64,000 bases of DNA from Sphaerisporangium krabiense (GCF_014200435.1 NZ_JACHBR010000003.1:1-64000), one strand, 5' to 3'. Counted from the first letter of the stretch, positions 15,324 to 24,284 are shown. A program made the numbers and translations. The notes: generated by a model not told the origin, from the letters alone.

Positions 15324-16676
15324 TTGAGGATCACCATGAGCAGGGGCCGCCGGGCCGGGGTCGTCGCGCTGGGCGCGGCGCTGGCCCTCGCGGCCGCGGG
15401 ATGCGGTGGCGGCGCCGACGACGGCGGTTCCGGCGGGGGAGGCGGCGGGTCGCAGAACATCTCGTTCCTCACCCACTGGGGCCCCGAGCAGGTCACGGCG
15501 CTGAAGGCCGCCGCCACCGCGTTCCAGAAGAAGAACCCCGGCATCACCGTCACCGTCCGGGCCGTGCCCTTCGCCAACCTGCTCACCACGCTGCGCACGC
15601 AGGGCGCCAGCCCGAACGGCCCCACCATGGCCGGCATCTACGACCTGTGGCTGCCCGAGCTGGTGCGCGACGGGCTCGCCGCCCCCGCCCCCGCCGACGC
15701 GGCCAAGGACCTGACCGGCGCCTGGCCCGCCAACCTCGTCGAGGGCGTCACCAAGCAGGGGCAGCCGCGCGGCTACCCCAACGAGGTCGACCTGTACGCG
15801 CTGAACTACAACAAGAAGCTGTTCGCCGAGGCCGGGATCACCGCGCCGCCCAAGACCTGGGACGAGCTCGCCTCCGCCGCCGCCAAGCTCACCAAGCGCG
15901 AGGGCGGCAAGGTCACCCGGCAGGGCTTCGGCGTCATCACGAGCTGGGCCGCCGGCGTGGTCCACCCGTGGCTGTCGCTGGTGAACTCCAACGGCGGCAC
16001 CCTGGTCGACGGCGCCACGCCCAAGCTGGACGACCCGAAGGTCCAGGCCGCCACCGAGCTGTACGCCAAGCTGGTCAAGGACGGCGTCACCCAGCCGTCC
16101 ATGAGCAACGCCAACGCCAACACCACCGGCCCCTACCTCGACAACTTCGTCAACGGCAAGACCGGCATGATCATCATGGCCAACTGGTGGCAGAGCGCGC
16201 TCAAGGAGGCCATGGGCGACCGCTACTCCGACGTCGGGGTCGCGCCGGTGCCGGTCGGCCCGGACGGCACGGCGTCCGCGCCGGTGTCGTACTCCTGGCT
16301 GACCATGGTCAACGGCAAGGCCGACAAGGCCAAGCAGGACGCCGCGTGGAAGTTCCTGACCTTCCTCAACGGCCCGGACAGCGGCAAGAACGGCTCCTCG
16401 GCCATGGGCGACATCCTCGTCTCCATGGGCATCCTGCCCAGCCGCACCAGCGACCTGTCCGCCCACAAGGCCGACCTGTCGGACCCGTTCCTCGCCTCCT
16501 ACGTCGAGCAGCTCCCGAAGGCCAAGCCCTTCCCCGCCGTCCTCGGCGGCGAGGAGATGAGCCAGGCCGTCCAGAAGCACATCGAGAACGTCGTCTTCGG
16601 CAAGGAGACGGCCAAGGAGGCCATGGACGCCGCGCAGCGGGAGGTCGCCGGCATCCTGTCCAAGGCCGGGGCATGA
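15324..16676 (+). CDS. Sugar ABC transporter substrate-binding lipoprotein
   Basis: A 450-residue family-1 solute-binding protein. The signal peptide ends in the lipobox LAAAGCGG (cysteine about residue 31), then a glycine/serine linker and the domain LTHWGPEQVTALKAAATAF with GIYDLWLPEL, YALNYNKKLF and ANWWQSALKEAM. It captures a sugar outside the membrane for the two permeases that follow. The start is TTG 15324 after GGAGGAGG; ATG 15336 is possible. The 3' end overlaps the first permease by four bases. The sugar is unknown; the SIS and ROK proteins of the cassette suggest an amino sugar. Confidence 0.85.
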   Translation: MRITMSRGRRAGVVALGAALALAAAGCGGGADDGGSGGGGGGSQNISFLTHWGPEQVTALKAAATAFQKKNPGITVTVRAVPFANLLTTLRTQGASPNGPTMAGIYDLWLPELVRDGLAAPAPADAAKDLTGAWPANLVEGVTKQGQPRGYPNEVDLYALNYNKKLFAEAGITAPPKTWDELASAAAKLTKREGGKVTRQGFGVITSWAAGVVHPWLSLVNSNGGTLVDGATPKLDDPKVQAATELYAKLVKDGVTQPSMSNANANTTGPYLDNFVNGKTGMIIMANWWQSALKEAMGDRYSDVGVAPVPVGPDGTASAPVSYSWLTMVNGKADKAKQDAAWKFLTFLNGPDSGKNGSSAMGDILVSMGILPSRTSDLSAHKADLSDPFLASYVEQLPKAKPFPAVLGGEEMSQAVQKHIENVVFGKETAKEAMDAAQREVAGILSKAGA

Positions 16677-17605
16677 CCTCACCGCCGGTGACGACCACGA
16701 CCGCCGGGCGGGCTCCGTCCGCCCGGCGGCGGGCCGCCCGCCGCCGGGGCGGCGCCGCGGTGGTGTTCCTCTCCCCGGCGATGGCGGTCATCGTCCTGTT
16801 CGTGGTGGTGCCCATCGGCCTCACCTTCTGGATCAGCCTCCACGAATGGTCGATGTTCACCCCGCTCGGCGACATGGCGTGGCGGGGCCTGGCCAACTAC
16901 CAGGAGTTGCTGTCGGACAAGGACTTCTTCACCGCCCTGCGCAACACCCTGCTGTACGTGGTGCTCGTCGTGGCGATCACGCTGCCGCTGTCCGTCGCCC
17001 TCGGAATGCTGCTCTACTTCCCGAAGACCGCCGTCAAGGGCGTGGCCCGCGCCGTCCTGTTCTCGACCTACGTCGTGCCGACCGTGGCCACCGCGATCGT
17101 GTGGGGCGCCCTGTACGCCCCGGACTACGGGCCCTTCGCCCAGATGTTCCAGGCCGTCGGCCTGAGCGCGCCGTCCTGGCTCAGCGAGCCGTCCACCGCC
17201 CTGGTCTCGCTCGTCATCTTCCACATCTGGCAGATGATCGGCTACTACACCATCCTCGTCATCGCCGGGCTCACCCAGATCCCGCCCGACCTGTACGAGG
17301 CGGCGCGCATCGACGGCGCGGGCTTCTGGCGCCAGACGATCAGCGTCACGCTGCCGCTGCTGCGCCGCACCACGCTCTTCATGACGCTCATCACGGTCAT
17401 CAACGCGATCCAGGTGTTCGACCCGGTCTACATCCTCACCCAGGGCGGCCCGGCCGAGAGCACCTCGGTGGTGTCGTTCTCCATCCAGCGCGAGGCGTTC
17501 CAGTACGGCATGGCAGGCCAGGCGAGCGCGATGGCGTTCAGCCTGCTCATCGTGCTGCTGGCCATCGCGGGCCTGGTCCTCGCCGCGATGAGGAGGCGCT
17601 CATGA
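16673..17605 (+). CDS. Sugar ABC transporter permease (MalF-type)
   Basis: A 310-residue permease with six hydrophobic segments. Its EAA loop is DLYEAARIDGAGFWRQTISV (about residue 205), and VFDPVYILTQGGPAEST is typical of MalF/UgpA subunits. It starts ATG 16673 overlapping the binding-protein stop and ends overlapping the next permease (ATGA). No ATPase gene is in the cassette, so a shared MsiK-like ATPase elsewhere is expected, as known for actinobacterial sugar importers. Confidence 0.9.
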   Translation: MTSPPVTTTTAGRAPSARRRAARRRGGAAVVFLSPAMAVIVLFVVVPIGLTFWISLHEWSMFTPLGDMAWRGLANYQELLSDKDFFTALRNTLLYVVLVVAITLPLSVALGMLLYFPKTAVKGVARAVLFSTYVVPTVATAIVWGALYAPDYGPFAQMFQAVGLSAPSWLSEPSTALVSLVIFHIWQMIGYYTILVIAGLTQIPPDLYEAARIDGAGFWRQTISVTLPLLRRTTLFMTLITVINAIQVFDPVYILTQGGPAESTSVVSFSIQREAFQYGMAGQASAMAFSLLIVLLAIAGLVLAAMRRRS

Positions 17606-18480
17606 CCGCGCACGCCGCCGGCGGGCCGATCACGCCCGCGCGCCGGGCACGCCCCGGACGGCTGCTCAAGCGCGCCGCCGTCTCGCTGCTCATCGCCCTG
17701 GTCATGCTGCCGCCGCTGTTCCCGCTGTACTGGATGCTCATCTCCAGCCTCAAGGGGCCCGAGGAGCTGGCCACCACGCCGCCCACCTGGTTCCCCGGCG
17801 ACATCACCTTCGGCGCGTTCTCCGAGGTCTTCTCGGTGGTGCCGTTCGGGCGCGCCTTCCTCAACAGCGCGCTCATCGCCGGGGTGTCCACGCTGTCGGT
17901 GCTGGTCACCAGCGTGATGGCGGGCTACGTTTTCGCGAAGTACCGCTTCCGCGGCAGAGATGTGATCTTCTGGGCTGTCGTGGCAACCATGTTCCTGCCC
18001 CCCATCGTCACCCTCGTGCCCCTGTACTGGCTGGTCTCGACGATGGGCCTGGCCGACTCCTACGCCGGCGTCATGCTTCCCTGGCTGGCCAACGCCTTCG
18101 GCATCTTCCTGATGCGCCAGTTCATCGCCGACGTCCCCGACGAGCTCATCGAGGCCGCCCGCGTCGACGGCGCGGGCGAGATGCGCATCCTGTGGAAGGT
18201 GATCACACCGCTGCTGCGCCCGGCGCTGGTCAGCCTGGCGCTGTTCGCGTTCGTCTTCTACTGGAACAACTTCCTGTGGCCGCTGTCGATCCTGCAGGAC
18301 GACGGGAAGTATCCGGTGGTGCTGGCGCTCAGCCAGCTGCTGTCCTACAGCACCAGCGTCCGCTACCAGAACGTCGTCATGGCGGGCGCCCTGATCGCCA
18401 GCGTGCCGACGATCCTGGTGTTCCTGCTGGCGCAGCGCGCCTTCGTGCAGAGCGTCTCGCGCACGGGGGTGAAGGGATGA
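17602..18480 (+). CDS. Sugar ABC transporter permease (MalG-type)
   Basis: A 292-residue second permease with about six membrane helices. It has the N-terminal PLYWMLISSLKGPEEL that marks MalG/UgpE proteins and the EAA loop ELIEAARVDGAGEMRILWKV. It pairs with the upstream permease to form the channel. Its start overlaps the previous stop and its stop overlaps the ROK gene start, so all are translated as one unit. Confidence 0.9.
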   Translation: MTAHAAGGPITPARRARPGRLLKRAAVSLLIALVMLPPLFPLYWMLISSLKGPEELATTPPTWFPGDITFGAFSEVFSVVPFGRAFLNSALIAGVSTLSVLVTSVMAGYVFAKYRFRGRDVIFWAVVATMFLPPIVTLVPLYWLVSTMGLADSYAGVMLPWLANAFGIFLMRQFIADVPDELIEAARVDGAGEMRILWKVITPLLRPALVSLALFAFVFYWNNFLWPLSILQDDGKYPVVLALSQLLSYSTSVRYQNVVMAGALIASVPTILVFLLAQRAFVQSVSRTGVKG

Positions 18481-19307
18481 GCCACCTGTACGCCGGCGTC
18501 GACGTCGGCGGCACCTCCGTCCGGGTCCTCACCGAGACCGGCGGCGTCCGCGGCGAGCCGGTCGCGGCGCCGGTCGCCTCCGGGTACGAGGAGTTCCTCG
18601 GCCAGCTCGCCGCCCTGCTCCCCGCGGGGGCCCGCGCCATCACCGTCGGCCTGCCCGGCACCTCCGCGGCGGGCGTCCCGGCGTTCGTTCCCGCCCTTCC
18701 CTGGCTGGCAGGGCGCCCGCTCGCCGCCGACCTCGCCGCGCGGGCCGGCGCGCCGGTGACGCTGGCGCTGGACGGCCACCTCACGCTGCTGGCCGAGGCC
18801 GCCGAGGGCGCCGCCAAGGGACTGCGCTCGGCCGTCCTGGTCGCCGTCGGCACCGGCCTCGGCGGGGCCCTGCTCGTGCACGGCCGCATCTGGCGTGGCG
18901 CGCACGGCAGCGCCGGCGCGTGGGGCTGGCTCCCGACGCCCGTGCCCCCGGACCCGCACCAGGGCCCGTTCGAACGCGTCGCGGCCGGCTCGACGCTGCC
19001 CGGAGGTCCCGCGCTCGTCGCCGCCGCCCGGTCGGGCGACCAGGACGCGCTCGCCATGCTCGACGACTACGCGGGCCACCTCGGGCGCGGCATCGCCGCG
19101 CTGGCCAGCGGGCTCGACCCCGACGTCGTGCTCATCGGCGGCGGCATGGCCGACGCGATGGACGTCCTCGGGCCGCTGCTGGACGCGCACGTCGCCCGGT
19201 GGGCCTCCCCGGACGGCCGGCGCGTCCCGGTGCGCGCCGCGGCCCTCGGGTCGCGCGCCGGAGTGGTCGGCGCCCTGCTGGCCGCGCGCCGCGGGGAGGA
19301 GTGGTGA
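18477..19307 (+). CDS. ROK-family sugar kinase
   Basis: A 276-residue actin-fold kinase without a DNA-binding extension. AGVDVGGTSVRV is the phosphate-1 loop, ALDGHLTLLAEA contains the catalytic-base region, VAVGTGLGGALLVHGRI the phosphate-2 loop and VVLIGGGMADAM the adenosine loop. The second half of the ROK zinc motif (CxCGxxGC) is not seen: after HGSAGAWGW the sequence is PTPVPPDPHQG. This occurs in BadF/GlcNAc-kinase-like members. It probably phosphorylates the imported sugar. It overlaps the permease gene by four bases. Confidence 0.75.
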   Translation: MSHLYAGVDVGGTSVRVLTETGGVRGEPVAAPVASGYEEFLGQLAALLPAGARAITVGLPGTSAAGVPAFVPALPWLAGRPLAADLAARAGAPVTLALDGHLTLLAEAAEGAAKGLRSAVLVAVGTGLGGALLVHGRIWRGAHGSAGAWGWLPTPVPPDPHQGPFERVAAGSTLPGGPALVAAARSGDQDALAMLDDYAGHLGRGIAALASGLDPDVVLIGGGMADAMDVLGPLLDAHVARWASPDGRRVPVRAAALGSRAGVVGALLAARRGEEW

Positions 19308-19309
19308 TC

Positions 19310-20047
19310 GTGCCCGCGCTCGACCCCAGCTCGGGCGTCCCCCTCTACATGCAGGTCGAGCGGAGCCTGCGCCGCCGCATCGACGCGGGGGAGTGGCGCG
19401 CCGGGGAGAAGCTCCCCACCGAGGGCGAGCTCGGCAAGGCCTACGGCGTCAGCCGCGTCACCGTCCGCCAGGCGCTGGCCCGGCTGGTCGACCGCGGCGC
19501 GCTCGTGCGCGAGCAGGGCCGCGGCACCTTCGTCCGCGACACCAGCCTGACCGCCGGGGCGCGCGGGGTCACCTCCTTCAGCGCCGAGCTGCGGGGTCTC
19601 GGCCACACCTCCGGGGCCCGCGTCCTGGAACAGGTGGTCGTCACCGCGGGCGAGGCCGACCTGCCCCCCGAGATGGGCCTGGACCCGCGGGACTCCCTGC
19701 TGCGGCTGCGCAGGCTCAGGACCGACGGCTCCCGTCCGGTCGGCGTGCAGACCGCGCTGCTCCCCATCGGCCGCTTCCCCGGCCTCGCCGACGTCGACTT
19801 CACCGACCGGTCGCTCTACGAGACCCTCCGGGAGAACTTCGGTGTCATCCCCCGCGAGGCGATCGAGACCTTCACCGTCGGAGGGGTGCTCGGCGAGGAC
19901 GCCCCCACCCTCGGCGTCGCCCCCGGCGCCCACGCCTTCTACGTCGAACGTCTGACCTTCGACGCGGCGGGCCCCTTCGAATACGTGCGCAGCGTCATGC
20001 GCGGTGACCGATACCGCGTGCGGCTGGCGCTGCGCGACCCCCACTGA
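19310..20047 (+). CDS. GntR/HutC-family repressor of the sugar cassette
   Basis: A 245-residue regulator. The winged helix (about 10-75) reads GEKLPTEGELGKAYGVSRVT and VRQALARLVDRGALVREQG. The UTRA effector domain (about 90-240) contains ADVDFTDRSLYETLRENFGV and ends PFEYVRSVMRGDRYR. HutC members bind sugar phosphates or amino-sugar phosphates. I chose GTG 19310, nine bases after AGGA; GTG codons at 19301 and 19304 are alternatives. Location inside the cassette implies it controls it, perhaps at 15260-15285. Confidence 0.85.
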   Translation: MPALDPSSGVPLYMQVERSLRRRIDAGEWRAGEKLPTEGELGKAYGVSRVTVRQALARLVDRGALVREQGRGTFVRDTSLTAGARGVTSFSAELRGLGHTSGARVLEQVVVTAGEADLPPEMGLDPRDSLLRLRRLRTDGSRPVGVQTALLPIGRFPGLADVDFTDRSLYETLRENFGVIPREAIETFTVGGVLGEDAPTLGVAPGAHAFYVERLTFDAAGPFEYVRSVMRGDRYRVRLALRDPH

Positions 20048-20079
20048 CCACCCGCTGAACCCACTGAAAGGAACCATCC

Positions 20080-20838
20080 GTGACGTACACGCGCACGCTC
20101 CTCGATATCCTCGACCGGCTGGACACCACCCAGGGCGAGAACCTGAACGCCGTGGCCGAGAAGTGCGCCGACGCCGTCCAGAACGGCGGGCTCATCCACC
20201 TGTACGGCAGCGGCCACTCGGTCATCCCGACCATGGACGCCTTCCCCCGGTACGGCAGCTTCGCGGGCCTGCACCCGCTGACCGACCCGCGGCTGATGTG
20301 GCACAACGTGCTCGGCCCCGGCGGCGTCCGCGAGCTGCTGTGGCTGGAGCGCACCGAGGGCTACGTCCAGCAGTACCTCGACCACGAGCCGCTGAGCTCC
20401 GGCGACGTGCTCATCGTGTACTCCCACGGCGGGCGCAACGCCGCTCCCGTCGAGGCCGCGATGTACGGCGCCAAGCGCGGGCTGTTCACCGTCGCGGTGA
20501 CCTCGGTGGCCAACCTGGAGCGCCCGGCCGAGCACTCCAGCGGCCGGCGCATCGCCGAGATCTGCGACGTCACCGTGGACACCGGCGTGCCGGTCCAGGA
20601 CGCCATCGTCGACGTCGAGGGCTGGGACCGTCCGGTCGGCGGCGCCTCCACCGTCGTGGCCTGCGTCGTCAGCCACGAGATCGTGACGCGCACCGCGGCC
20701 GTGCTCGCCCGGCGCGGCGTCGAGATCCCGACGTTCGTCTCGCCGACGGTGCCCGGCGCCACGGTGCAGTCCAACGACGAGGTCTTCGCCGAGCACCGCC
20801 GCCGCCTGCACGCGGCCGAGGCGCGCGACTCGTCCTGA
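20080..20838 (+). CDS. SIS-domain sugar-phosphate protein (UPF0309 type)
   Basis: A 252-residue SIS fold protein. GGLIHLYGSGHSVIP is the phosphosugar-binding loop near residue 38, and SSGDVLIVYSHGGRNAAPVE the second strand-loop. SIS proteins isomerise or bind amino-sugar phosphates or etherified sugars. It starts at GTG 20080 after AAAGGAA, 32 bases after the GntR stop, and ends the cassette before a 15-bp hairpin. Together with import and ROK kinase it should process the phosphorylated sugar; the exact reaction is not deducible. Confidence 0.75.
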   Translation: MTYTRTLLDILDRLDTTQGENLNAVAEKCADAVQNGGLIHLYGSGHSVIPTMDAFPRYGSFAGLHPLTDPRLMWHNVLGPGGVRELLWLERTEGYVQQYLDHEPLSSGDVLIVYSHGGRNAAPVEAAMYGAKRGLFTVAVTSVANLERPAEHSSGRRIAEICDVTVDTGVPVQDAIVDVEGWDRPVGGASTVVACVVSHEIVTRTAAVLARRGVEIPTFVSPTVPGATVQSNDEVFAEHRRRLHAAEARDSS

Positions 20839-20880
20839 CCCCTCCGGGAGGTCTGCGCCGTCCAGGGGGCGGGGCTCACG

Positions 20881-20921
20881 CGCGAGGGGGCGGCGTGAGA
20901 ACGAACCGCCGCCCCCTCGCG
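20881..20921 (+). terminator. 15-bp hairpin ending the sugar cassette
   Basis: CGCGAGGGGGCGGCG (20881-20895) and its exact complement (20907-20921) form a perfect stem with an 11-base loop, 43 bases after the SIS stop. Confidence 0.6.
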
Positions 20922-20965
20922 GCCGCCGCCCGTGTTCCCCCGGCGGGGCCGGGAATATCCACTGG

Positions 20966-20987
20966 ACGGAGTGAGTGCTCACTCCGT
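20966..20987. promoter_or_regulatory. Palindromic TetR operator
   Basis: ACGGAGTGAG and CTCACTCCGT are perfect 10-bp arms around TG, 12 bases before the start of the following TetR gene. This implies autoregulation. Confidence 0.65.
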
Positions 20988-20999
20988 ACTGTTGGCCGC

Positions 21000-21710
21000 A
21001 TGACGGAAACACAGAGCCGGCGCAGAGCGCCGGGAATGACGCCCGAGCGGCGGCGCGACATGATCGTGAAGGCGGCGCTGCCGCTGGTGGCCGAGCACGG
21101 CGCCGCCGTGACGACCGCCCAGGTGGCGAGGGCCGCCGCGATCGGCGAGGCGACGATCTTCCGCGTCTTCGCCGACAAGGAGGAGTTACTCGACGCCTGC
21201 GTGCTGGCCGCCCTCGACCCCGGGCACGTGCTGGGGGAGATCGCCGCCGTGCCGCTGGACCAGCCCCTGGCCGCGCGGCTCACCGAGGCCGCCGACGCGC
21301 TCGGCGCCCACTTCGCGCGCATGGGCTCGGTGCTCGGCGCGCTGCACGCCACCGGCCTGCGCCGCGGCCGCGCCCACCCGCGCCACGACCCGGAGGGTCC
21401 CGGCCGCGCCGCCGGGGGAGGCGGAGCAGGCGTGCGCGCGGAAGACGCCGGAGGATCTCAGAGGGGGGCGGAGGCGCGGGAAGGCGGCGCGGAGGCCGGG
21501 ACGGCGCCGAGCCGGGAGGCGTCGATGGCGCGGACCGTGGAGGCGGTCGCCGAATTGTTCGAGCCGGAGCGGGCCTCGCTGCGCCTGCCCCCTGAGCGCC
21601 TGGCCGCGATCTTCCTGGGCATGCTGTTCAGCCGCCCCCGGCTCGCGGCCGGCCAGGCCGCCGACCCCGCCGAGATCGTGGAGGTGTTCCTCCACGGCGC
21701 CCTGACCTGA
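21000..21710 (+). CDS. TetR-family regulator with a low-complexity insert and a TTA codon
   Basis: A 236-residue TetR protein. The helix-turn-helix is VTTAQVARAAAIGEATIFRV, then FADKEELL. Leucine 63 uses TTA (21186-21188), a very rare codon in such genomes and a bldA-type control point in streptomycetes. About residues 120-175 are a glycine/alanine/arginine/glutamate-rich stretch that looks like an inserted disordered segment in the ligand domain. The gene has no co-directional partner, so the target besides itself is unknown. An in-frame ATG at codon 13 could be an alternative start. Confidence 0.75.
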   Translation: MTETQSRRRAPGMTPERRRDMIVKAALPLVAEHGAAVTTAQVARAAAIGEATIFRVFADKEELLDACVLAALDPGHVLGEIAAVPLDQPLAARLTEAADALGAHFARMGSVLGALHATGLRRGRAHPRHDPEGPGRAAGGGGAGVRAEDAGGSQRGAEAREGGAEAGTAPSREASMARTVEAVAELFEPERASLRLPPERLAAIFLGMLFSRPRLAAGQAADPAEIVEVFLHGALT

Positions 21711-21722
21711 CGAACGCGCGGG

Positions 21723-22286
21723 TCAGGCGGCGGGGGGCAGTTCGATGTAGTCGAGGGCCACCTTCACGGCCGCGTCCTTGCGCTCCTCCTCGGAGACCTC
21801 CTCGTCCTTGAGGACGAACCAGGCGGCGTGCAGCGTGAAGATCGCCATGGACCTCCTGAGCCGCTCGGCCGTCGAGTCGCCCTCGTCGCACAGGATGTCC
21901 ATCACGCCCTTCATCAGGTCGCGCATGCGGGCCACCTTGGGATTGTCGCGCAGCGCCGTCTGGTTGCGCTCCATGAACCGCATGAACGCGTGGTGGTTGG
22001 AGTCATAGAGCGAGTCGGCGTACCGCAGCACGAACTCGCGCCGGGTCTCGGGGCCGCGCGGCCGGTCCTGAGCCCACTTGATCAGGTTCTCCATCTCGGT
22101 GTGCCGGTCCTCGCTGAGGCTGGCGACGATGTCGTCCTTCGTGCGGAAGTGGTAGTACAGCGCCGCCTTCGTCACACCCAGTTCTTCGGCGATCTCGCGC
22201 AGCGAGGTCCCCTCGTAGCCCTGCTCGGTGAAGAGCCTGAGGGCGATCTCCTGGATGCGAGCCCGAGTATCGGAATGTTCCCTCAT
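21723..22286 (-). CDS. TetR-family regulator divergent from the DHA2 exporter
   Basis: A 187-residue repressor. The N-terminal DNA-binding part has YEGTSLREIAEELGVTKAAL followed by YYHFRTKDDIV; the rest is a helical ligand domain. ATG 22286 has GGGAG close upstream; an upstream in-frame start at 22334 would extend into the operator region. Two palindromes between it and the exporter gene suggest it represses both, releasing on binding an exported drug or metabolite. Confidence 0.85.
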   Translation of the reverse strand: MREHSDTRARIQEIALRLFTEQGYEGTSLREIAEELGVTKAALYYHFRTKDDIVASLSEDRHTEMENLIKWAQDRPRGPETRREFVLRYADSLYDSNHHAFMRFMERNQTALRDNPKVARMRDLMKGVMDILCDEGDSTAERLRRSMAIFTLHAAWFVLKDEEVSEEERKDAAVKVALDYIELPPAA

Positions 22287-22318
22287 GACTCCCGTTTCGC
22301 TCCTGTCCGCTGTTATTA

Positions 22319-22378
22319 ACTTGACGGCCGACAAGTAAGTGCTACCTTGGCAGTATAGTCACTAGCCGGTCGGCAAGT
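22319..22378. promoter_or_regulatory. Two TetR-type operators between regulator and exporter
   Basis: ACTTGACGGCCGACAAGT (22319-22336) and ACTAGCCGGTCGGCAAGT (22361-22378) are related imperfect palindromes, 42 bases apart (four helical turns). TATAGT (22354-22359), a likely -10 for the exporter, lies between them. Confidence 0.6.
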
Positions 22379-22419
22379 AAGCATGCGACTGCAAAGCAAC
22401 TACCAAGGGGGCTCAAAGA

Positions 22420-24075
22420 ATGACGGAGACCGAGGCCGAGATAGTTCCCGGCCGCCGACGGGAGGTCATGGTCGTCCTGCCGGGACTGATGCTCGCCATC
22501 ATGCTGGCCATGCTGGACAACATGATCGTCGGCACCGCGATGCCGCGCATCGTCGGCGAGCTCGGCGGACTGGCGCACCTCTCCTGGGTCGTCACGGCGT
22601 ACGTCCTCGGCACCACCGTCTCGACGCCGATCTGGGGCAAGATCGGCGACCTGTACGGACGCAAGACCATCTTCCTGGCGTCGATCGCCATCTTCATGAT
22701 CGGCTCGGCGCTGTGCGGCATGGCCGGATCCGACCTGCTCGGCGGCACCGACGGGGGCATGGGCGAGCTCATCGGCTTCCGCGCGATCCAGGGCCTCGGC
22801 GCCGGCGGCCTCATGGTCAACGCCATGGCCATCATCGGCGACCTGGTCCCGCCCCGCGAGCGCGGCCGCTACCAGGGCATCATGGCCGCGATCATGTCGC
22901 TCGCCATGGTCGCGGGCCCGCTCGTCGGCGGCTTCATCACCGACAACCTCGACTGGCGCTGGGCCTTCTACGTGAACCTGCCCATCGGCGCCGTCGCGTT
23001 CGTCTGGCTGCTGCTGCGCCTGCACCTGCCGAAGTACCGCACCGAGCACCGCATCGACTGGTGGGGCGCCGGCCTGCTCGCCGTGGGCATCACCGCCCTG
23101 GTCCTCATCACCACCTGGGGCGGCACCGAGTACGACTGGACGTCCTGGCAGATCCTCGGCCTCGCGGCCGTCGCCGTCGTGACGCTGGCGATCTTCATCC
23201 CGGTGCAGCGCCGGGTCGCCGAGCCGATCATGCCGCTGCACGTCTTCCGCGACCGCAACTTCACGCTGGTCTCGCTGATCGGATTCCTGCTCGGCTTCGC
23301 CATGTTCGGGGCGATCAACTTCCTGCCGCTGTTCCAGCAGACCGTCCAGGGCGCCTCGGCGACCAACTCCGGCCTGCTGCTCCTGCCGATGATGGCCGCC
23401 ATGATGGTGGTCTCGCTGTTCGTCGGCCAGGCCATCACCAAGACCGGCAAGTACAAGATCTGGCCCATCGCCGGCGGCGTCTTCATGGCCTTCGCCATGT
23501 GGCTGCTCTCCCTGCAGGACGTGAACACCACCACCTGGCAGACCGGCGTGTTCATCGCCGTGCTCGGCCTCGGCATGGGCGGCCTGATGCAGACCACGAT
23601 GCTCATCGCGCAGAACAGCGTCGAGCAGAAGGACCTCGGCGTGGCCAGCAGCGCCTCCACGTTCTTCCGCTCCATCGGCGGCTCGTTCGGCGTGTCGGTC
23701 TTCGGCGCCGTGTTCAACCACCACCTCAGCGCCAACCTCACCGACAGGCTCGGCCCGCAGGCCGCGGCCATGGCCGAGGGCGGCGGGGGCGGCGGACGCC
23801 TCGACCCGACCGCGCTGGCCGCGCTGCCCGCCCCGGTGCGCGAAGGGTTTTTGAGCTCGCTCGCCGACTCCATCTCCAGCGTGTTCCTGTGGGCCATCTT
23901 CTTCGCGGTGCTGGTGCCCCTGCTGGCGGCCTTCATCAAGCAGATCCCCCTGCGCTCCGGCCCCAGCGCCCCGCCCGCGGACTCCGGCGGCGACGGAGCG
24001 GCGGACGGCAAGGCACAGGAGGGCCCGAAGGACGGCACGGTCAAGGACGCCGCGCCCGTCGCCGCCTTCGACTGA
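22420..24075 (+). CDS. DHA2-family (EmrB/QacA) drug exporter
   Basis: A 551-residue major-facilitator antiporter with about 14 helices. Motif D1 is LDNMIVGTAMPRIV, motif A is GKIGDLYGRKTIFL and motif C-like GPLVGGFITD follows DLVPPRERGRYQGIM. It extrudes drugs or metabolites using the proton gradient. The C-terminal ~45 residues are a hydrophilic, disordered cytoplasmic tail. Translation starts ATG 22420 after AAGGGGG. The divergent TetR gene is its likely regulator. Confidence 0.85.
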   Translation: MTETEAEIVPGRRREVMVVLPGLMLAIMLAMLDNMIVGTAMPRIVGELGGLAHLSWVVTAYVLGTTVSTPIWGKIGDLYGRKTIFLASIAIFMIGSALCGMAGSDLLGGTDGGMGELIGFRAIQGLGAGGLMVNAMAIIGDLVPPRERGRYQGIMAAIMSLAMVAGPLVGGFITDNLDWRWAFYVNLPIGAVAFVWLLLRLHLPKYRTEHRIDWWGAGLLAVGITALVLITTWGGTEYDWTSWQILGLAAVAVVTLAIFIPVQRRVAEPIMPLHVFRDRNFTLVSLIGFLLGFAMFGAINFLPLFQQTVQGASATNSGLLLLPMMAAMMVVSLFVGQAITKTGKYKIWPIAGGVFMAFAMWLLSLQDVNTTTWQTGVFIAVLGLGMGGLMQTTMLIAQNSVEQKDLGVASSASTFFRSIGGSFGVSVFGAVFNHHLSANLTDRLGPQAAAMAEGGGGGGRLDPTALAALPAPVREGFLSSLADSISSVFLWAIFFAVLVPLLAAFIKQIPLRSGPSAPPADSGGDGAADGKAQEGPKDGTVKDAAPVAAFD

Positions 24076-24284
24076 CACCCCGCGGCTCCGCCGTCCGTCC
24101 TGTGGCCCGCCCCGGCGGCCGCGGTCACCCTCGTGGCCGGGGCCGCCGCGGCGTGCCGGGCACGACGGTCGTCCGCAGGCACCCGGCAAGCAGCGTGCAA
24201 GCCCGTGCTCCTAACGTCGGGCGCGCCCCCGCGAGAAACCCGCGGCGACGCCCGCGTCGTCTCCGCGCCCGACAAGGAGCCCCG

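Noticed and set aside
22420..24075. DHA2 exporter as a marker of an antibiotic cluster
   Set aside because: The neighbours are a TetR regulator and unrelated small membrane or phosphatase genes. No biosynthetic enzymes are next to it.
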